Of a stretch of DNA of 64,000 nt, positions 45,259 through 54,686 are shown piece by piece. The position numbers were made by a program, and so were the translations under genes. The DNA is from Sphingobacterium detergens (GTDB taxonomy: Bacteria; Bacteroidota; Bacteroidia; Sphingobacteriales; Sphingobacteriaceae). The notes below the pieces were generated by a model, which did not search any database, was not told where the DNA came from, and saw only the letters and a program-made list of their open reading frames with translations. The stretch spans positions 62,001 to 126,000 of the forward strand of contig NZ_RAPY01000003.1 of NCBI RefSeq assembly GCF_003610355.1, given 5' to 3'. Positions within the stretch are counted from its first letter, which is position 1. Each line of letters starts with the position of its first letter.

Positions 45259-45370
45259 GAGGTAGTGGAAAGTGAACTATTAGGTTAGCCTTAATATCAA
45301 GGCTAAATTAGAAAACACTTTTTAGATTATCAAACAGTTAACAATAATTTAAAATAGAACAATAGGCCGT

Positions 45371-46045
45371 TTAAAGTTTTGTAGCCCGCAACATTTCTCT
45401 TTTTCCAGGTGCACCCGGAGCCTTCTCAATGGAAAAGCCCAAAGATTTCATACTGCGTTTGAGATTACCTGTAATGGCATAAGTAACAAAAACACCACCT
45501 GGTTTAACGAATTGCGCGACATGCGCCAATGCCACATCGCTCCACATTTCGGGCTGATGTATGGCTGCAAAAGCATCAAAATACACCACATCAAATCTTT
45601 TTTCGGATTGGAAATCCATCAATAAAGTATGAGCAATGCTGAGTTGTAACCGTTCGTGAATTTGCACCTGCTGCTGCAACGCGGCTTCATAGTTATCCAA
45701 ATAAGCCGACCAGACAGTAATATCTACGCTCTCATTATACCCTGTCTCAGCGATGGTCGCCAGTGGTAATGGAAAACCTTCGATTCCGACATAGTCTACC
45801 TGATACGACTTGTCCCCAATGTGTTCAGCTGTTTGCAGAAAGTTCAGTCCGGTACCAAATCCCACTTCCAAAATAGCAACATCCGAAGCTCCCGTTTGTT
45901 GTACGAAATGATCCAAACCGGTTTTGATAAATACATGTTTACTTTCTTGAACGGCACCATGCTTGGAATGGTAACATTCACCTATCTCCGCATTGTACAA
46001 TGTTTTGGAACCATCTGCGGTTGTTACAAAATCCATTTTTGTCAT
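45371..46045 (-). CDS. mnmD: tRNA 5-methylaminomethyl-2-thiouridine methyltransferase MnmD
   Basis: The 224-residue protein is a class I methyltransferase with ILEVGFGTGLNFLQTAE near 59-75, GIEGFPL near 88 and VVYFDAFAAIHQPEMWSD near 150-167. The opening TTADGSKTLYNAEIGECYHSKHGAVQESKHVFI is the DUF752/MnmC1 signature. MnmD methylates nm5s2U to mnm5s2U at tRNA wobble position 34. It lacks the C-terminal FAD domain of bifunctional MnmC, as is usual outside gammaproteobacteria. A second ATG at 46036 is an alternative start. Upstream lies a structured GC-rich segment. Confidence 0.9.
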   Translation of the reverse strand: MTKMDFVTTADGSKTLYNAEIGECYHSKHGAVQESKHVFIKTGLDHFVQQTGASDVAILEVGFGTGLNFLQTAEHIGDKSYQVDYVGIEGFPLPLATIAETGYNESVDITVWSAYLDNYEAALQQQVQIHERLQLSIAHTLLMDFQSEKRFDVVYFDAFAAIHQPEMWSDVALAHVAQFVKPGGVFVTYAITGNLKRSMKSLGFSIEKAPGAPGKREMLRATKL

Positions 46046-46090
46046 TATATTTTTGATAAAGTAAATATCCCTTACACATCACCCGATCTA

Positions 46091-46205
46091 ACAACCGGTG
46101 CAGCAGACCACCACAACAACAGTGTAAGCCCGTAAAGCAGGCCGTGTTCACATTTCCAGGTTCCCCCAGCAATAGTGATGGTCCTCTGTAGGTATATCCG
46201 CCCAA
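46091..46205 (-). ncRNA. Candidate structured RNA (unidentified)
   Basis: On the minus strand GACCATCAC (46183-46175) pairs with GTGGTGGTC (46114-46106) with one G-U pair, flanked by CAG/CTG and ACC/GGT pairs. An internal hairpin GCCTG-CTTTA-CGGGC also needs a G-U pair. Read as plus-strand RNA both pairs become C-A mismatches, so transcription toward mnmD is favoured. The segment is visibly richer in G and C than the flanking spacer. It matches no riboswitch that I can name. Chance pairing cannot be excluded without comparison to other genomes. Confidence 0.3.
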
Positions 46206-46421
46206 AGATAAAAAGCTGACTCAAATAAATCCCAAATAATCTTTATCCATATGTTATGGAGTGAAACCATCACGATTTAACTCAAACCGAGGGAACCGAA
46301 CGATTGAGTTCACAGATACCTTAAAATACCCATTGTATGAGTAAACGAGTTCATTTATGCCAACACGACCAACACTTATAATTAATTTAAATGGATAAAA
46401 ATAATAGATAAAAAGATTATT

Positions 46422-46440
46422 TTAGCGTCATAAACGCTAA
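46422..46440. promoter_or_regulatory. Inverted repeat upstream of symporter gene
   Basis: TTAGCGT and ACGCTAA are separated by five bases, 16 bases before the ATG at 46457. Position and symmetry could be an operator or a small 5' hairpin. No regulator is assigned. Confidence 0.3.
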
Positions 46441-46456
46441 ACAATCACAGAACCTA

Positions 46457-47716
46457 ATGGAATACTCTGCAAAAACTTTTATACAGAACTACGGCAGCAT
46501 CCTGCTCCTGCTTCTTGGCATCGGTATTGGAAGTTTAATTGGGGTCTTTTTTCCACATTTTGTGAATAACCTGGAGCCAATTGGGGATATCTTCCTAAAT
46601 CTGCTCTTTGTCAGCGTCATACCGCTGGTCTTTTTTGCCATAGCTTCATCTGTAGCCAATATCGAAGGGGACAGCGTATTGGGCCGTATTATCGGCATGA
46701 TGTCACTCGTATTTGTAATTGGCATTGTGGTTGCAGGTGTAACAAGTGTTATTTTCCTCTACCTATTTCCTGTCAGTTCCGACCTCCCTATCGAACAAGC
46801 GAACGAAATCATTGACACCGCCACACAGGACTCTTGGGGTGAAAAGATGGTCCGGTTCCTAACTGTTAGTGAATTTTCCAGTCTATTGTCCCGGCAAAAT
46901 ATGCTGGCCTTTGTTATATTTTCATTTTTAGTGGGGATTGCGACACGTAAATCTGGATACGCAGCGGATATGTTCCGAAAATTTATCAACTCCGGCAATG
47001 CTGTCATGGGCAATTTATTGGTCATGGTCATGAAGCTGGCCCCCATCGGACTGGGTGCCTATTTTGCCTATCAGGTTGGAACACTTGGCCCACAGCTCTT
47101 CGGCTTCTACGCCAAACCCATTGGTCTATATTATATCTTTGGCCTATTCTATTTCTTTACAGTATTTAGTTTATTCGCATTTATTGCTTTTGGTATCAAA
47201 GGAGTCAAACGCTACTGGCAAAACAATATTCTCCCCTCACTGACAGCACTGAGTAGCTGCAGCAGCCTGGCCACCATGCCGGCCAACTTACTGGCTGCAA
47301 AACAAATCGGCATACCCGATACTGTTGCAAGCGTGGTCATCCCTTTGGGCACAACGCTGCATAAACATGGCTCAGCCATTGCTTGTATTTTTAAAATTTA
47401 TATCGCTTTACTGTTGAGTGGAAAGGATTTTTTTGATCCAACCAACTTGGTCATGGCTGTAGGGATCACCTTATTGGTCAGCATCGTGGCCGGCGGAATT
47501 CCTAATGGGGGATATATCGGCGAAATGCTGATCATATCAGTTTATCAGATGCCCACAGAAGTCATTCCCTCCATCATGATTATTGCGACATTGGTAGATC
47601 CACTAGCCACCATGCTCAATGCCACTGGCGATACCGTTGCAGCCATGTTGACCACCAGGCTAATCGGACAGAAGCTCTCAGACCCGATCGCGAAAAAAAC
47701 GGTTAGCAGTGGTTAA
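46457..47716 (+). CDS. Dicarboxylate/amino acid:cation symporter (DAACS)
   Basis: The 419-residue inner-membrane protein has about eight helices plus two re-entrant loops. The serine-rich loop TALSSCSSLATMPANL near 260-275 and TTLHKHGSAIACIFKI near 298-313 are hallmarks of the GltP/DctA (sodium or proton:dicarboxylate symporter) family, as is NGGYIGEMLI and DPLATMLNATGDT near the C-terminus. Likely substrates are glutamate, aspartate or C4-dicarboxylates. It stands alone, and its 3' end overlaps the convergent LpxR-like gene by four bases. Confidence 0.9.
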   Translation: MEYSAKTFIQNYGSILLLLLGIGIGSLIGVFFPHFVNNLEPIGDIFLNLLFVSVIPLVFFAIASSVANIEGDSVLGRIIGMMSLVFVIGIVVAGVTSVIFLYLFPVSSDLPIEQANEIIDTATQDSWGEKMVRFLTVSEFSSLLSRQNMLAFVIFSFLVGIATRKSGYAADMFRKFINSGNAVMGNLLVMVMKLAPIGLGAYFAYQVGTLGPQLFGFYAKPIGLYYIFGLFYFFTVFSLFAFIAFGIKGVKRYWQNNILPSLTALSSCSSLATMPANLLAAKQIGIPDTVASVVIPLGTTLHKHGSAIACIFKIYIALLLSGKDFFDPTNLVMAVGITLLVSIVAGGIPNGGYIGEMLIISVYQMPTEVIPSIMIIATLVDPLATMLNATGDTVAAMLTTRLIGQKLSDPIAKKTVSSG

Positions 47717-48672
47717 AACCGATATGCAAAGAATAACTGTCCGTATTGATGCCGGTGAAACACCGACTTTAGTTCCTTGGAATTGAAAATATAATTAATA
47801 CCATAATTGACCTTGTGATTGGACCAACTGAACCCTATTCGGTGACTTAGCATCCAAGGTTCAATCTGGTATAATTCGCCTATAGGATCATCTTGCCCCA
47901 GCCCCCCTTGTATCGTTGAATTATAAAAGATCCGGGCCAAACTAGGTTGATAAACAAAGTACCATTCTTTGTCGTCATTACTTCTAGCCTCTGTCAAATG
48001 CCCATGTGTAAAGGTCGATGCATGGTACGATTTAAGTTTACCTGCACGGATTGGAATTCCGACCTCCATATTTGTATTGTTCATCCCCAGAGCACCTCTA
48101 CCCATTATCCCGAGATCAAATGCTCCTGCTTGATCCCGATAAATTCCTTTCAAATATTTCGCCTGCAGATCTACACCAAAGGCATTGCGCAATGCTGTAT
48201 CCCAGCCCGTAGCTTCATACATTCCAAAAAGATGGTGGATAAACTTTTGTGCACCTTCGCCATAAGATCGGGAGCCGATCTGTCCCAATTCGACTTTAAG
48301 TTCAATCACTTGATCGGCTTTCAAAAAACGAGTCCCTGAGGCGCTCAAATAAAGGTATCCTGCAAAGGGTCTGTCATATTTCTTGTTCTGTCTACGATAA
48401 TCTATAATACTAATACCATTGTAGATGCGCTGTCCGACTTCGAAGTCCAATACGGTATTCGAAATCTCTGAAGCCCCTCTTGGTGGTAGTGCAATACGGT
48501 AATTGACATTGATACCGTTGGTATAATATCGGTCCTGGCCAATCAATAGATAGACATCATTGTCATTTTGAAGAGAAACCTCTTGATTGCGCAACCTCAC
48601 CTGCCCAAAAACCAAAAAAAATGGAAATATAACTCCATATAAGAGCAGTAAAGACCGCAAAGCAACACTCAT
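47713..48672 (-). CDS. LpxR-like lipid A deacylase (DUF2219)
   Basis: From the ATG at 48672 the product has 319 residues with a Sec signal (LLLLYGVIFPFFLVFGQ); an upstream TTG at 48684 adds four residues and is not chosen. The mature protein starts with the LpxR features QNDNDVYL (35-42) and DRYYTNGINV (47-56), which hold active-site Asn/Asp and Thr residues, and continues as a 12-strand-like barrel (many aromatic-flanked strands, ending FFAYRF). LpxR removes the 3'-acyloxyacyl group of lipid A at the outer membrane. In Bacteroidota the family is common and the activity not always shown. Confidence 0.78.
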   Translation of the reverse strand: MSVALRSLLLLYGVIFPFFLVFGQVRLRNQEVSLQNDNDVYLLIGQDRYYTNGINVNYRIALPPRGASEISNTVLDFEVGQRIYNGISIIDYRRQNKKYDRPFAGYLYLSASGTRFLKADQVIELKVELGQIGSRSYGEGAQKFIHHLFGMYEATGWDTALRNAFGVDLQAKYLKGIYRDQAGAFDLGIMGRGALGMNNTNMEVGIPIRAGKLKSYHASTFTHGHLTEARSNDDKEWYFVYQPSLARIFYNSTIQGGLGQDDPIGELYQIEPWMLSHRIGFSWSNHKVNYGINYIFNSKELKSVFHRHQYGQLFFAYRF

Positions 48673-49113
48673 ATTAACAGGCAATTGTAAAATTCATGCG
48701 ATATAAACTGCAACAAAATATTAAATCTCAACTTAAATTATTCAAAAGCATCCAAATATACCTCATTTTTTCAGGGACAACAATCTATTTAGAACAAATA
48801 TAAATAATGTCGAAAAGTTGCATTATTCCTTTCTTCGCAAATCTATTTGTAATTTTGCATTCGATTAAGTGTCAGCTTTTGTCAGAATCAATGATTATAA
48901 GGGATTCATTGCGATCGATACACAAGCTTTTACTGGGAACATGAAAATCTCCGAAGGTTGGCACAATAGCATAAACAAATCATATGAATGAAACCGTCAT
49001 CAGTTTTAGTTAGTTCAAATCAGCGTTCGAACAACTGCTCATGATCGCTTCATTACCGATAAAAACAAATAATACTAATGAAACCATCATGATTTATTCA
49101 ATCACATCGTGGA
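48673..49113. other. Divergent intergenic region upstream of ccmE
   Basis: This 441-base region is AT-rich without ORFs of note. It contains a TAATTTTG box at 48850-48857 and two imperfect copies of TGAAACCRTCATnn (48989 and 49079-49096) that resemble a motif at 46261. No terminator or riboswitch is recognised. Confidence 0.5.
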
Positions 49114-49161
49114 ATGAGTAAATCTGATAGCTTCATCGCAAACAAAAAACAAATTAAACGG

Positions 49162-49569
49162 ATGAAAAAAAGTTCCATCATTCTAATCGCTATTATTGCA
49201 GTGGCTATCGCCATGATACTTGTCATCTATACAGATTCAAGTACCTACTCGACATTTACTGAGGCAAAAGAAAAGAAAACAGAACTATATGTGGTCGGCC
49301 AGCTCAACAAAGACAAGGTACTTCATTATGACCCGAAAACAGATGCCAACAAATTCAGCTTTTTCATGTACGACAATGAAGGTACAGAATGTGAAGTTGT
49401 ATTCAGAGGCGCAAAACCTCAGGACATTGAGCGTTCAGAACAAATTGTATTGACGGGCAAAATGGACGGGAATGTGTTTAGAGCGAGTAAAATATTGATG
49501 AAATGTCCATCGAAATACAACGATAAATCGGTCGTGACGGAAATCAATGCCACAGCTTTCAATAATTAA
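49162..49569 (+). CDS. ccmE: CcmE heme chaperone, CxxxY type
   Basis: From the ATG at 49162 the product has 135 residues: one N-terminal membrane anchor (IILIAIIAVAIAMILVIY) and a periplasmic OB-fold domain (ELYVVGQLNKDKVLH, FSFFMYDN, VVFRGAKPQDIERSEQIVLTG). An in-frame ATG at 49114 would add 16 polar residues; the shorter start is preferred. CcmE carries heme covalently to the CcmF synthetase for cytochrome c maturation. The heme-binding motif, normally HxxxY, reads CPSKY here (Cys115, Tyr119). ccmF follows by 20 bases. ccmA, B, C, D and H are not in the window. Confidence 0.86.
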   Translation: MKKSSIILIAIIAVAIAMILVIYTDSSTYSTFTEAKEKKTELYVVGQLNKDKVLHYDPKTDANKFSFFMYDNEGTECEVVFRGAKPQDIERSEQIVLTGKMDGNVFRASKILMKCPSKYNDKSVVTEINATAFNN

Positions 49570-49589
49570 TTTGTAAAATCAATTTTTCA

Positions 49590-52049
49590 ATGGACGTTAA
49601 TTACGTTGGTGAGCACCTGCTACCTGGGCAGATCGGACAATTCTTTATTGTTCTTTCCTTTGGTGCCGCACTTTTATCTTGTATCGCTTATTTTTTCGCG
49701 ACTAAAAACCCTGAAGAGACTTCATGGAAAAAGATCGCCCGCATTGGATTCTGGGTGAATGCAGTCTCCGTCGTAGCAGTCGGCGCAACTTTATTTTATA
49801 TTATTTACAACCACTTTTTTGAATATAATTACGCGTTTGCACACTCCTCGAGAGACTTACCTACCTATTATATCATTTCCAGTTTTTGGGAAGGACAAGA
49901 GGGTAGTTTCTGGCTCTGGATGTTCTGGCAGACCGTATTAGGGGCCATATTGCTCTTTAAAGCCAAGAGCTGGGAAACTTCCGTCATGACTTTTGTGATG
50001 CTCTGTCAAGCTTTTTTAGCCTCGATGATCATAGGCGTTGAATTACTTGGATTACGTATTGGAAGCTCCCCATTCATCCTCTTACGTGATGCGATGGATT
50101 TCCCTATACTAAAGCAAGCAAACTATTTGTCCCTAATTAAAGACGGTAACGGCTTAAATCCACTTTTACAAAATTATTGGATGGTGATTCACCCACCGAC
50201 CCTATTCCTTGGTTTTGCTTCCATGATTGTTCCTTTTGCTTATGCGACTGGAGCGCTTTGGACTAAACGCTACAAGGAATGGATCAGTGCCGCACTTCCG
50301 TGGGCGTTATTTGCTGTTATGATTCTTGGAGCTGGGATTATTATGGGTTCATTTTGGGCATATGAAGCACTTAACTTTGGAGGCTTCTGGGCCTGGGATC
50401 CGGTGGAAAATGCGTCTATTATTCCTTGGTTTACCTTGATCGCCGCAGTTCACGTGATGATCGCCTATAAAAACTCGGGACATTCTTATTTCACCGCGAC
50501 ATTTCTGGCTATGATCAGCTTTGTACTGGTGATCTATGCCTCCTACCTAACACGTAGTGGCGTCCTAGGCGAGACTTCGGTGCACTCGTTCACCGATTTA
50601 GGTATGAGTGGGCAGTTGATTTTGTTCAATGTAGCATTTTTAGTAATTATGGTCGTCTTTCTTGTCATTAAGAAGAAAGAGATGCCGATTACCGAAAAAG
50701 ACGAAGAGATTTATTCGAGAGAGTTCTGGATGTTTATTGGTGCTTTGGTCCTGACTGTTGCCTGTGCTCAGATCATCGCCTCCACTTCTATTCCGGTATT
50801 TAACAAGATATTTGGCACCAAGGTGGCACCACCTTTAGAACCAATTCAACATTATAATAAATGGCAATCCGGATTCGCCGTTATTGTCATGATCATGACC
50901 GGGTTTACCCAGTTTTTAAAATACAAACGCAGCGATAGTCGTAAATTTTTGGCTTCTACCGTAGCATCTCTTGCTGTAGCCATTATTCTAACAGCAATTA
51001 TTTCGTATTTCACTAAAACATATACCAACCTGATCTATATCCTGATCACCTTTGCCAGTATCTTCTGTATTCTGGCGAATATCCGGGTATTGGGTGATGC
51101 AGTCAAAGGTAAATGGAAATTAGCGGGTTCTTCGGTCGCTCATATTGGTTTTGGACTGTTACTTATCGGAGCTATGGTTGCCGCAGCAACAAACGAGGTT
51201 ATCTCTGTCAACAATACGGGCTATATCGCTGTATCTGGCTTTGACAAAGTCGAAAAGCCGGGAGAGAACCTATTCCTAACCGAAGGAGAACCTGTACAAA
51301 TGGGCGAATATAAAATCACCTATATCGGTGATAGCATTGCTGCGCCAAATACCTATTACAAAATCAAATACGAACGCGTTGATGAGGAAACAGGTAAAGT
51401 AAAAGAACAATTTGTACTACAACCTTTCGCACAAAACAATGCCAAAATGGGTGGTTTGATCGGTACTCCAGCAACCAAACATTACATTACCCATGACGTT
51501 TATACGTTGATTACAGCTGCGGCAGCGGAGAGTCAGGCACAACACTCGAAAACAGCGAACGAAGAGAAAACAGGCTTTGAGGATTACGAAGAACCTGCAA
51601 CCTATCAAGTCAATATCGGTGACACCTTACGTTACCGCAATGGGTACTATGTGATTGAAGGGCTCAATAAAGAGGCTCAATTGGAGAAAATCCCAAAAGG
51701 TCCTAACGACGTCATGGTCGGATTAAAAATAAAAGTGGTTGCGGCGGATAACAAACAATACGAAGTACAGCCCATTTACTTGATTAAGGATGGTGGAATC
51801 TATGATTTTAATAAAGATGTCACTGATCAAGGCCTTAAATTTAGGTTTACAGGTATCAAACCGGACAAAGATAAGTTGGAAATCATGGTCTATCAAAAGC
51901 CGTTACCTGAGAAAAAATGGGTAGTCTTCAAGGCAATCAAATTTCCATACATCAACTTCTTTTGGTGTGGAACGATTATCATGACCATCGGTTTTATCAT
52001 GTCCATTGTCAGAAGAAATAAAGAAGAGAAACGAAAATTAGCGAAATAA
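49590..52049 (+). CDS. ccmF: CcmF-like cytochrome c heme lyase
   Basis: The 819-residue membrane protein has many helices and the WWD-type heme-handling segment GGFWAWDPVENASIIPWF near 265-282. HSSRDLPTYYIISSFWEGQEGSFWLWMFW near 88-116 is also a family signature, and RSGVLGETSVHSF near 324 is conserved. The C-terminal third is a large periplasmic part (about 545-790) followed by a last helix. CcmF joins heme from CcmE to apocytochrome c. It is longer than the 650-residue proteobacterial CcmF because of the periplasmic extension, as is usual in Bacteroidota. The stop shares its last base with the next start. Confidence 0.9.
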   Translation: MDVNYVGEHLLPGQIGQFFIVLSFGAALLSCIAYFFATKNPEETSWKKIARIGFWVNAVSVVAVGATLFYIIYNHFFEYNYAFAHSSRDLPTYYIISSFWEGQEGSFWLWMFWQTVLGAILLFKAKSWETSVMTFVMLCQAFLASMIIGVELLGLRIGSSPFILLRDAMDFPILKQANYLSLIKDGNGLNPLLQNYWMVIHPPTLFLGFASMIVPFAYATGALWTKRYKEWISAALPWALFAVMILGAGIIMGSFWAYEALNFGGFWAWDPVENASIIPWFTLIAAVHVMIAYKNSGHSYFTATFLAMISFVLVIYASYLTRSGVLGETSVHSFTDLGMSGQLILFNVAFLVIMVVFLVIKKKEMPITEKDEEIYSREFWMFIGALVLTVACAQIIASTSIPVFNKIFGTKVAPPLEPIQHYNKWQSGFAVIVMIMTGFTQFLKYKRSDSRKFLASTVASLAVAIILTAIISYFTKTYTNLIYILITFASIFCILANIRVLGDAVKGKWKLAGSSVAHIGFGLLLIGAMVAAATNEVISVNNTGYIAVSGFDKVEKPGENLFLTEGEPVQMGEYKITYIGDSIAAPNTYYKIKYERVDEETGKVKEQFVLQPFAQNNAKMGGLIGTPATKHYITHDVYTLITAAAAESQAQHSKTANEEKTGFEDYEEPATYQVNIGDTLRYRNGYYVIEGLNKEAQLEKIPKGPNDVMVGLKIKVVAADNKQYEVQPIYLIKDGGIYDFNKDVTDQGLKFRFTGIKPDKDKLEIMVYQKPLPEKKWVVFKAIKFPYINFFWCGTIIMTIGFIMSIVRRNKEEKRKLAK

Positions 52050-52810
52050 TGAACATTGCCATTTTAGGGAGCGGAAATGCCGCAACACATTTTGGACAAG
52101 CGTTTCAAGCGCTAGGACACAGGATCGTTCAGATCTATAGTAAAACAAAGGCCAATGCGGATGCATTGGCCTTTGCGCTTCATTGTCCCAGCACAGATCA
52201 GCTCAGCCAACTGCAGCGCGATGCAGATCTTTATCTTATCGCTGTGTCAGACCAGGCTATTCCTGCCCTTGCAGAAACGATGCCACAAGACATCAACGGG
52301 ATTGTAGTACATTGTTCGGGAGCAACTGATCTAAATATCCTGGAGCGATTTAAGAATGCTGGTGTTATCTATCCACCACAATCGCTATCCAAAAATAAAA
52401 CTATTGATTTTTCGGCGATTCCATTTTGTGTTGAAGGCAATAATGAAGGCAATACGGAGATTTTACTCCAGCTTGCACGTACCTTTTCAACTCGTAGTAT
52501 CTATTGCGATTCAAAGCAACGGCTAGCAATCCATCTGTCTTCGGTCATGGTCAATAACTTCTCGAATATCCTTTATCAGTTTGCCTATGAGCTATTGGAA
52601 GAGCATAATATTTCCTTTGACCTGGTCAGACCGATCATTTTAGAAACGGCAGAAAAAGTTCAAAATCATGTTCCAATAACAGTTCAGACAGGTCCAGCGA
52701 TCCGTGGTGATGAAGCGACACAGCAAAAACATTTGAAATTTATTAGTAATAAACCGGATTTACAGCAAATCTATCAACTTTTAACGCAACAGATTACTAA
52801 AAGAAAATAG
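52049..52810 (+). CDS. DUF2520 / Rossmann-like protein
   Basis: The 253-residue protein begins MNIAILGSGNAATHFGQAF, an NAD(P)-binding Rossmann fold like pyrroline-5-carboxylate reductase, followed by a DUF2520 helical domain (about 120-250: AIPFCVEGNNEGNTEIL, HLSSVMVNNFSNILYQFAYELLEEHNI). VVHCSGATDL and YPPQSLS are family signatures. The substrate is unknown; the fold suggests an oxidoreductase or a binding protein. It overlaps ccmF by one base, so they are probably co-transcribed. Confidence 0.85.
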   Translation: MNIAILGSGNAATHFGQAFQALGHRIVQIYSKTKANADALAFALHCPSTDQLSQLQRDADLYLIAVSDQAIPALAETMPQDINGIVVHCSGATDLNILERFKNAGVIYPPQSLSKNKTIDFSAIPFCVEGNNEGNTEILLQLARTFSTRSIYCDSKQRLAIHLSSVMVNNFSNILYQFAYELLEEHNISFDLVRPIILETAEKVQNHVPITVQTGPAIRGDEATQQKHLKFISNKPDLQQIYQLLTQQITKRK

Positions 52811-52996
52811 TTTGTTAGAAACAGTTATAAACTTATCAAAACTTATTCTAGCATAGTAATTATATCCATTTACTTGGGGAACTTTAGTACATTTGCTGTG
52901 TCCAAAAGCGCATTTTGGAATGCTAATTGAGCAGTAATATATTCAATTGGACTAAACATTAAAATAGCGAATTAAAACTAAACAATCGTATTTTCT

Positions 52997-54553
52997 ATGG
53001 AAGTTAGAAAACTCATTATTTCAATAATGGTTGTGATTAATTTAATCATTGTATCATTTGGCTTTATATTTACATCAAGCTGGTTTTGGTTGTTGATCTT
53101 TCCATTCCCATTATTATTGATCGCCTTATACCATAGTTTCCAAACCAAACATGCGATTTTGCGAAACTACCCTCTTGTTGGATACTTTCGTTATATCTTC
53201 GAATCGATCCGCCCTGAATTGAGACAGTACTTTTGGGAGTCGGATATGGATGGTCGTCCATTCAACAGAAGACAGCGTTCCATTGTCTATCAACGGGCAA
53301 AAAATCAACGTGAGACCGTCGCATTTGGTATGCAGACTGATCCACAGGCAGTCGGTAACGAATGGGCTGCACATTCCGTTTTCCCTTGTCATATCGAAAA
53401 TCACGATTTACGTACGACTGTTGGAAATGAATCCTGTAAAAAACCTTATAGCTTAAGCGTTTTCAATATCTCAGCGATGAGTTATGGTGCTTTGAGTAAA
53501 ACGGCCATTACTGCATTAAACAAAGGTGCCGCCTTACAAAATTTCGCACACAACACCGGAGAAGGTGGTATCAGTGACTATCACAATAACGGTGGTGATC
53601 TGATCTGGCAGGTTGGTACAGGTTATTTCGGCTGTCGTAATTCAGAGGGTAAGTTTGATGCTGAGCTATTTCGGGAGAAATCAAACCGTGAAAATGTCAA
53701 AATGATTGAGCTCAAGCTCTCACAGGGTGCGAAACCTGGTCACGGAGGTATCTTACCAGCCGCAAAAAATACACCTGAGGTTGCGGCAATACGCCACGTT
53801 ATCCCTGGTACGGACGTCATGTCTCCTCCAGCACACAGTGCATTCTCTTCACCAACAGAAATGATGCATTTCATCCAGCACATGCGGGAATTATCTGGAG
53901 GAAAACCAATCGGATTTAAAATATGTATTGGTGACAAACACGAGTTTATGGACATCTGTCATGCCATGCAGAATACGCAGATCTTCCCAGATTTTATCTC
54001 GGTTGATGGTTCTGAAGGTGGTACAGGTGCTGCTCCCTTGGAATTTACGGACAACCTGGGGATGCCGCTTTATGATGCGTTAGCTTTTGTAACCAAAACG
54101 TTGATCGCATTTGGTTTGAAAAAACACATCAAAGTGATTGTATCAAGCCGTATTGTTACAGGTTTTGATATCCTAAAAGTGATTGCATTAGGTGCTGATG
54201 CATGCTATAGTGCACGTGGAATGATGTTCGCTTTAGGTTGTATTCAGGCCTTAAAATGTAATGAAGACGTTTGTCCAGTAGGTGTTGCAACGCAACAACC
54301 ACACCTGTACAAAGGACTAGATGTTAATGACAAGTATGTACGTGTAGCCCAATTCCATCGCAATACATTGCGCGCTACTGTTGAGATTATGGAGGCCTGT
54401 GGTTTCAAAACCTTATCCGAAGTATCCGCAGATAAATTCTACCGCAAAGTAGATGCGATACGGACATTAAGCTTCCAAGAAATCTATTTTGGTACCGAAG
54501 GAAAACTGGTCAATAGTCATACAGATTTCGAAAGCAAGCTTTTCGAAGACTAA
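52997..54553 (+). CDS. FMN-binding glutamate synthase family protein
   Basis: The 518-residue protein starts with two membrane helices (LIISIMVVINLIIVSFGFIF, FWLLIFPFPLLLIALYH) and continues as the FMN-binding TIM barrel of the glutamate synthase large subunit. Motifs are NTGEGGISDYHNN near 191, LKLSQGAKPGHGGILPAAK near 238, SVDGSEGGTGAAP near 334 and the cysteine-containing CNEDVCPVGVATQ near 418-430. It lacks the N-terminal glutaminase and C-terminal GltB domains, so it is a stand-alone GltS-like oxidoreductase attached to the membrane. The reaction is not established. It is followed by a terminator. Confidence 0.87.
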   Translation: MEVRKLIISIMVVINLIIVSFGFIFTSSWFWLLIFPFPLLLIALYHSFQTKHAILRNYPLVGYFRYIFESIRPELRQYFWESDMDGRPFNRRQRSIVYQRAKNQRETVAFGMQTDPQAVGNEWAAHSVFPCHIENHDLRTTVGNESCKKPYSLSVFNISAMSYGALSKTAITALNKGAALQNFAHNTGEGGISDYHNNGGDLIWQVGTGYFGCRNSEGKFDAELFREKSNRENVKMIELKLSQGAKPGHGGILPAAKNTPEVAAIRHVIPGTDVMSPPAHSAFSSPTEMMHFIQHMRELSGGKPIGFKICIGDKHEFMDICHAMQNTQIFPDFISVDGSEGGTGAAPLEFTDNLGMPLYDALAFVTKTLIAFGLKKHIKVIVSSRIVTGFDILKVIALGADACYSARGMMFALGCIQALKCNEDVCPVGVATQQPHLYKGLDVNDKYVRVAQFHRNTLRATVEIMEACGFKTLSEVSADKFYRKVDAIRTLSFQEIYFGTEGKLVNSHTDFESKLFED

Positions 54554-54580
54554 TCATTCGATACATATCCTAATACAGAG

Positions 54581-54610
54581 AGCCCTCAGTCGTTGTCAAC
54601 GCTGAGGGCT
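54581..54610 (+). terminator. Terminator after the glutamate synthase-like gene
   Basis: AGCCCTCAG and CGTT pair with AACG and CTGAGGGCT around a three-base loop, with a T-rich tail (TCCTATTTCTTTTT). It lies 28 bases after the stop. Confidence 0.8.
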
Positions 54611-54686
54611 TCCTATTTCTTTTTCCCCTATTGGTCTTTCGACCTAGATAATTTCATAATCAATGTGATCAGTAATTTACTCAATA

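Larger units (their letters stand above)
46046..46456. other. Divergent intergenic region between mnmD and a symporter gene
   Basis: This 411-base region has a GC-rich half (about 46085-46205), listed separately as a possible RNA, and an AT-rich half toward the symporter. The latter holds GTGAAACCATCACGATTTA at 46261-46279, also found in altered form near 49080, and an inverted repeat at 46422-46440. A minus-strand frame of 75 codons across the GC-rich part lacks coding character and is not called. Confidence 0.5.

Noticed and set aside
45978..46205. 75-codon minus-strand frame upstream of mnmD
   Set aside because: It overlaps the mnmD start region in another frame, is rich in Cys and Gly in an unusual way, and better fits a structured RNA segment.
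46085..46205. Cobalamin or SAM riboswitch
   Set aside because: A GGGAAC-type stretch is present but the other conserved boxes of both riboswitches are missing and mnmD is not a known target.
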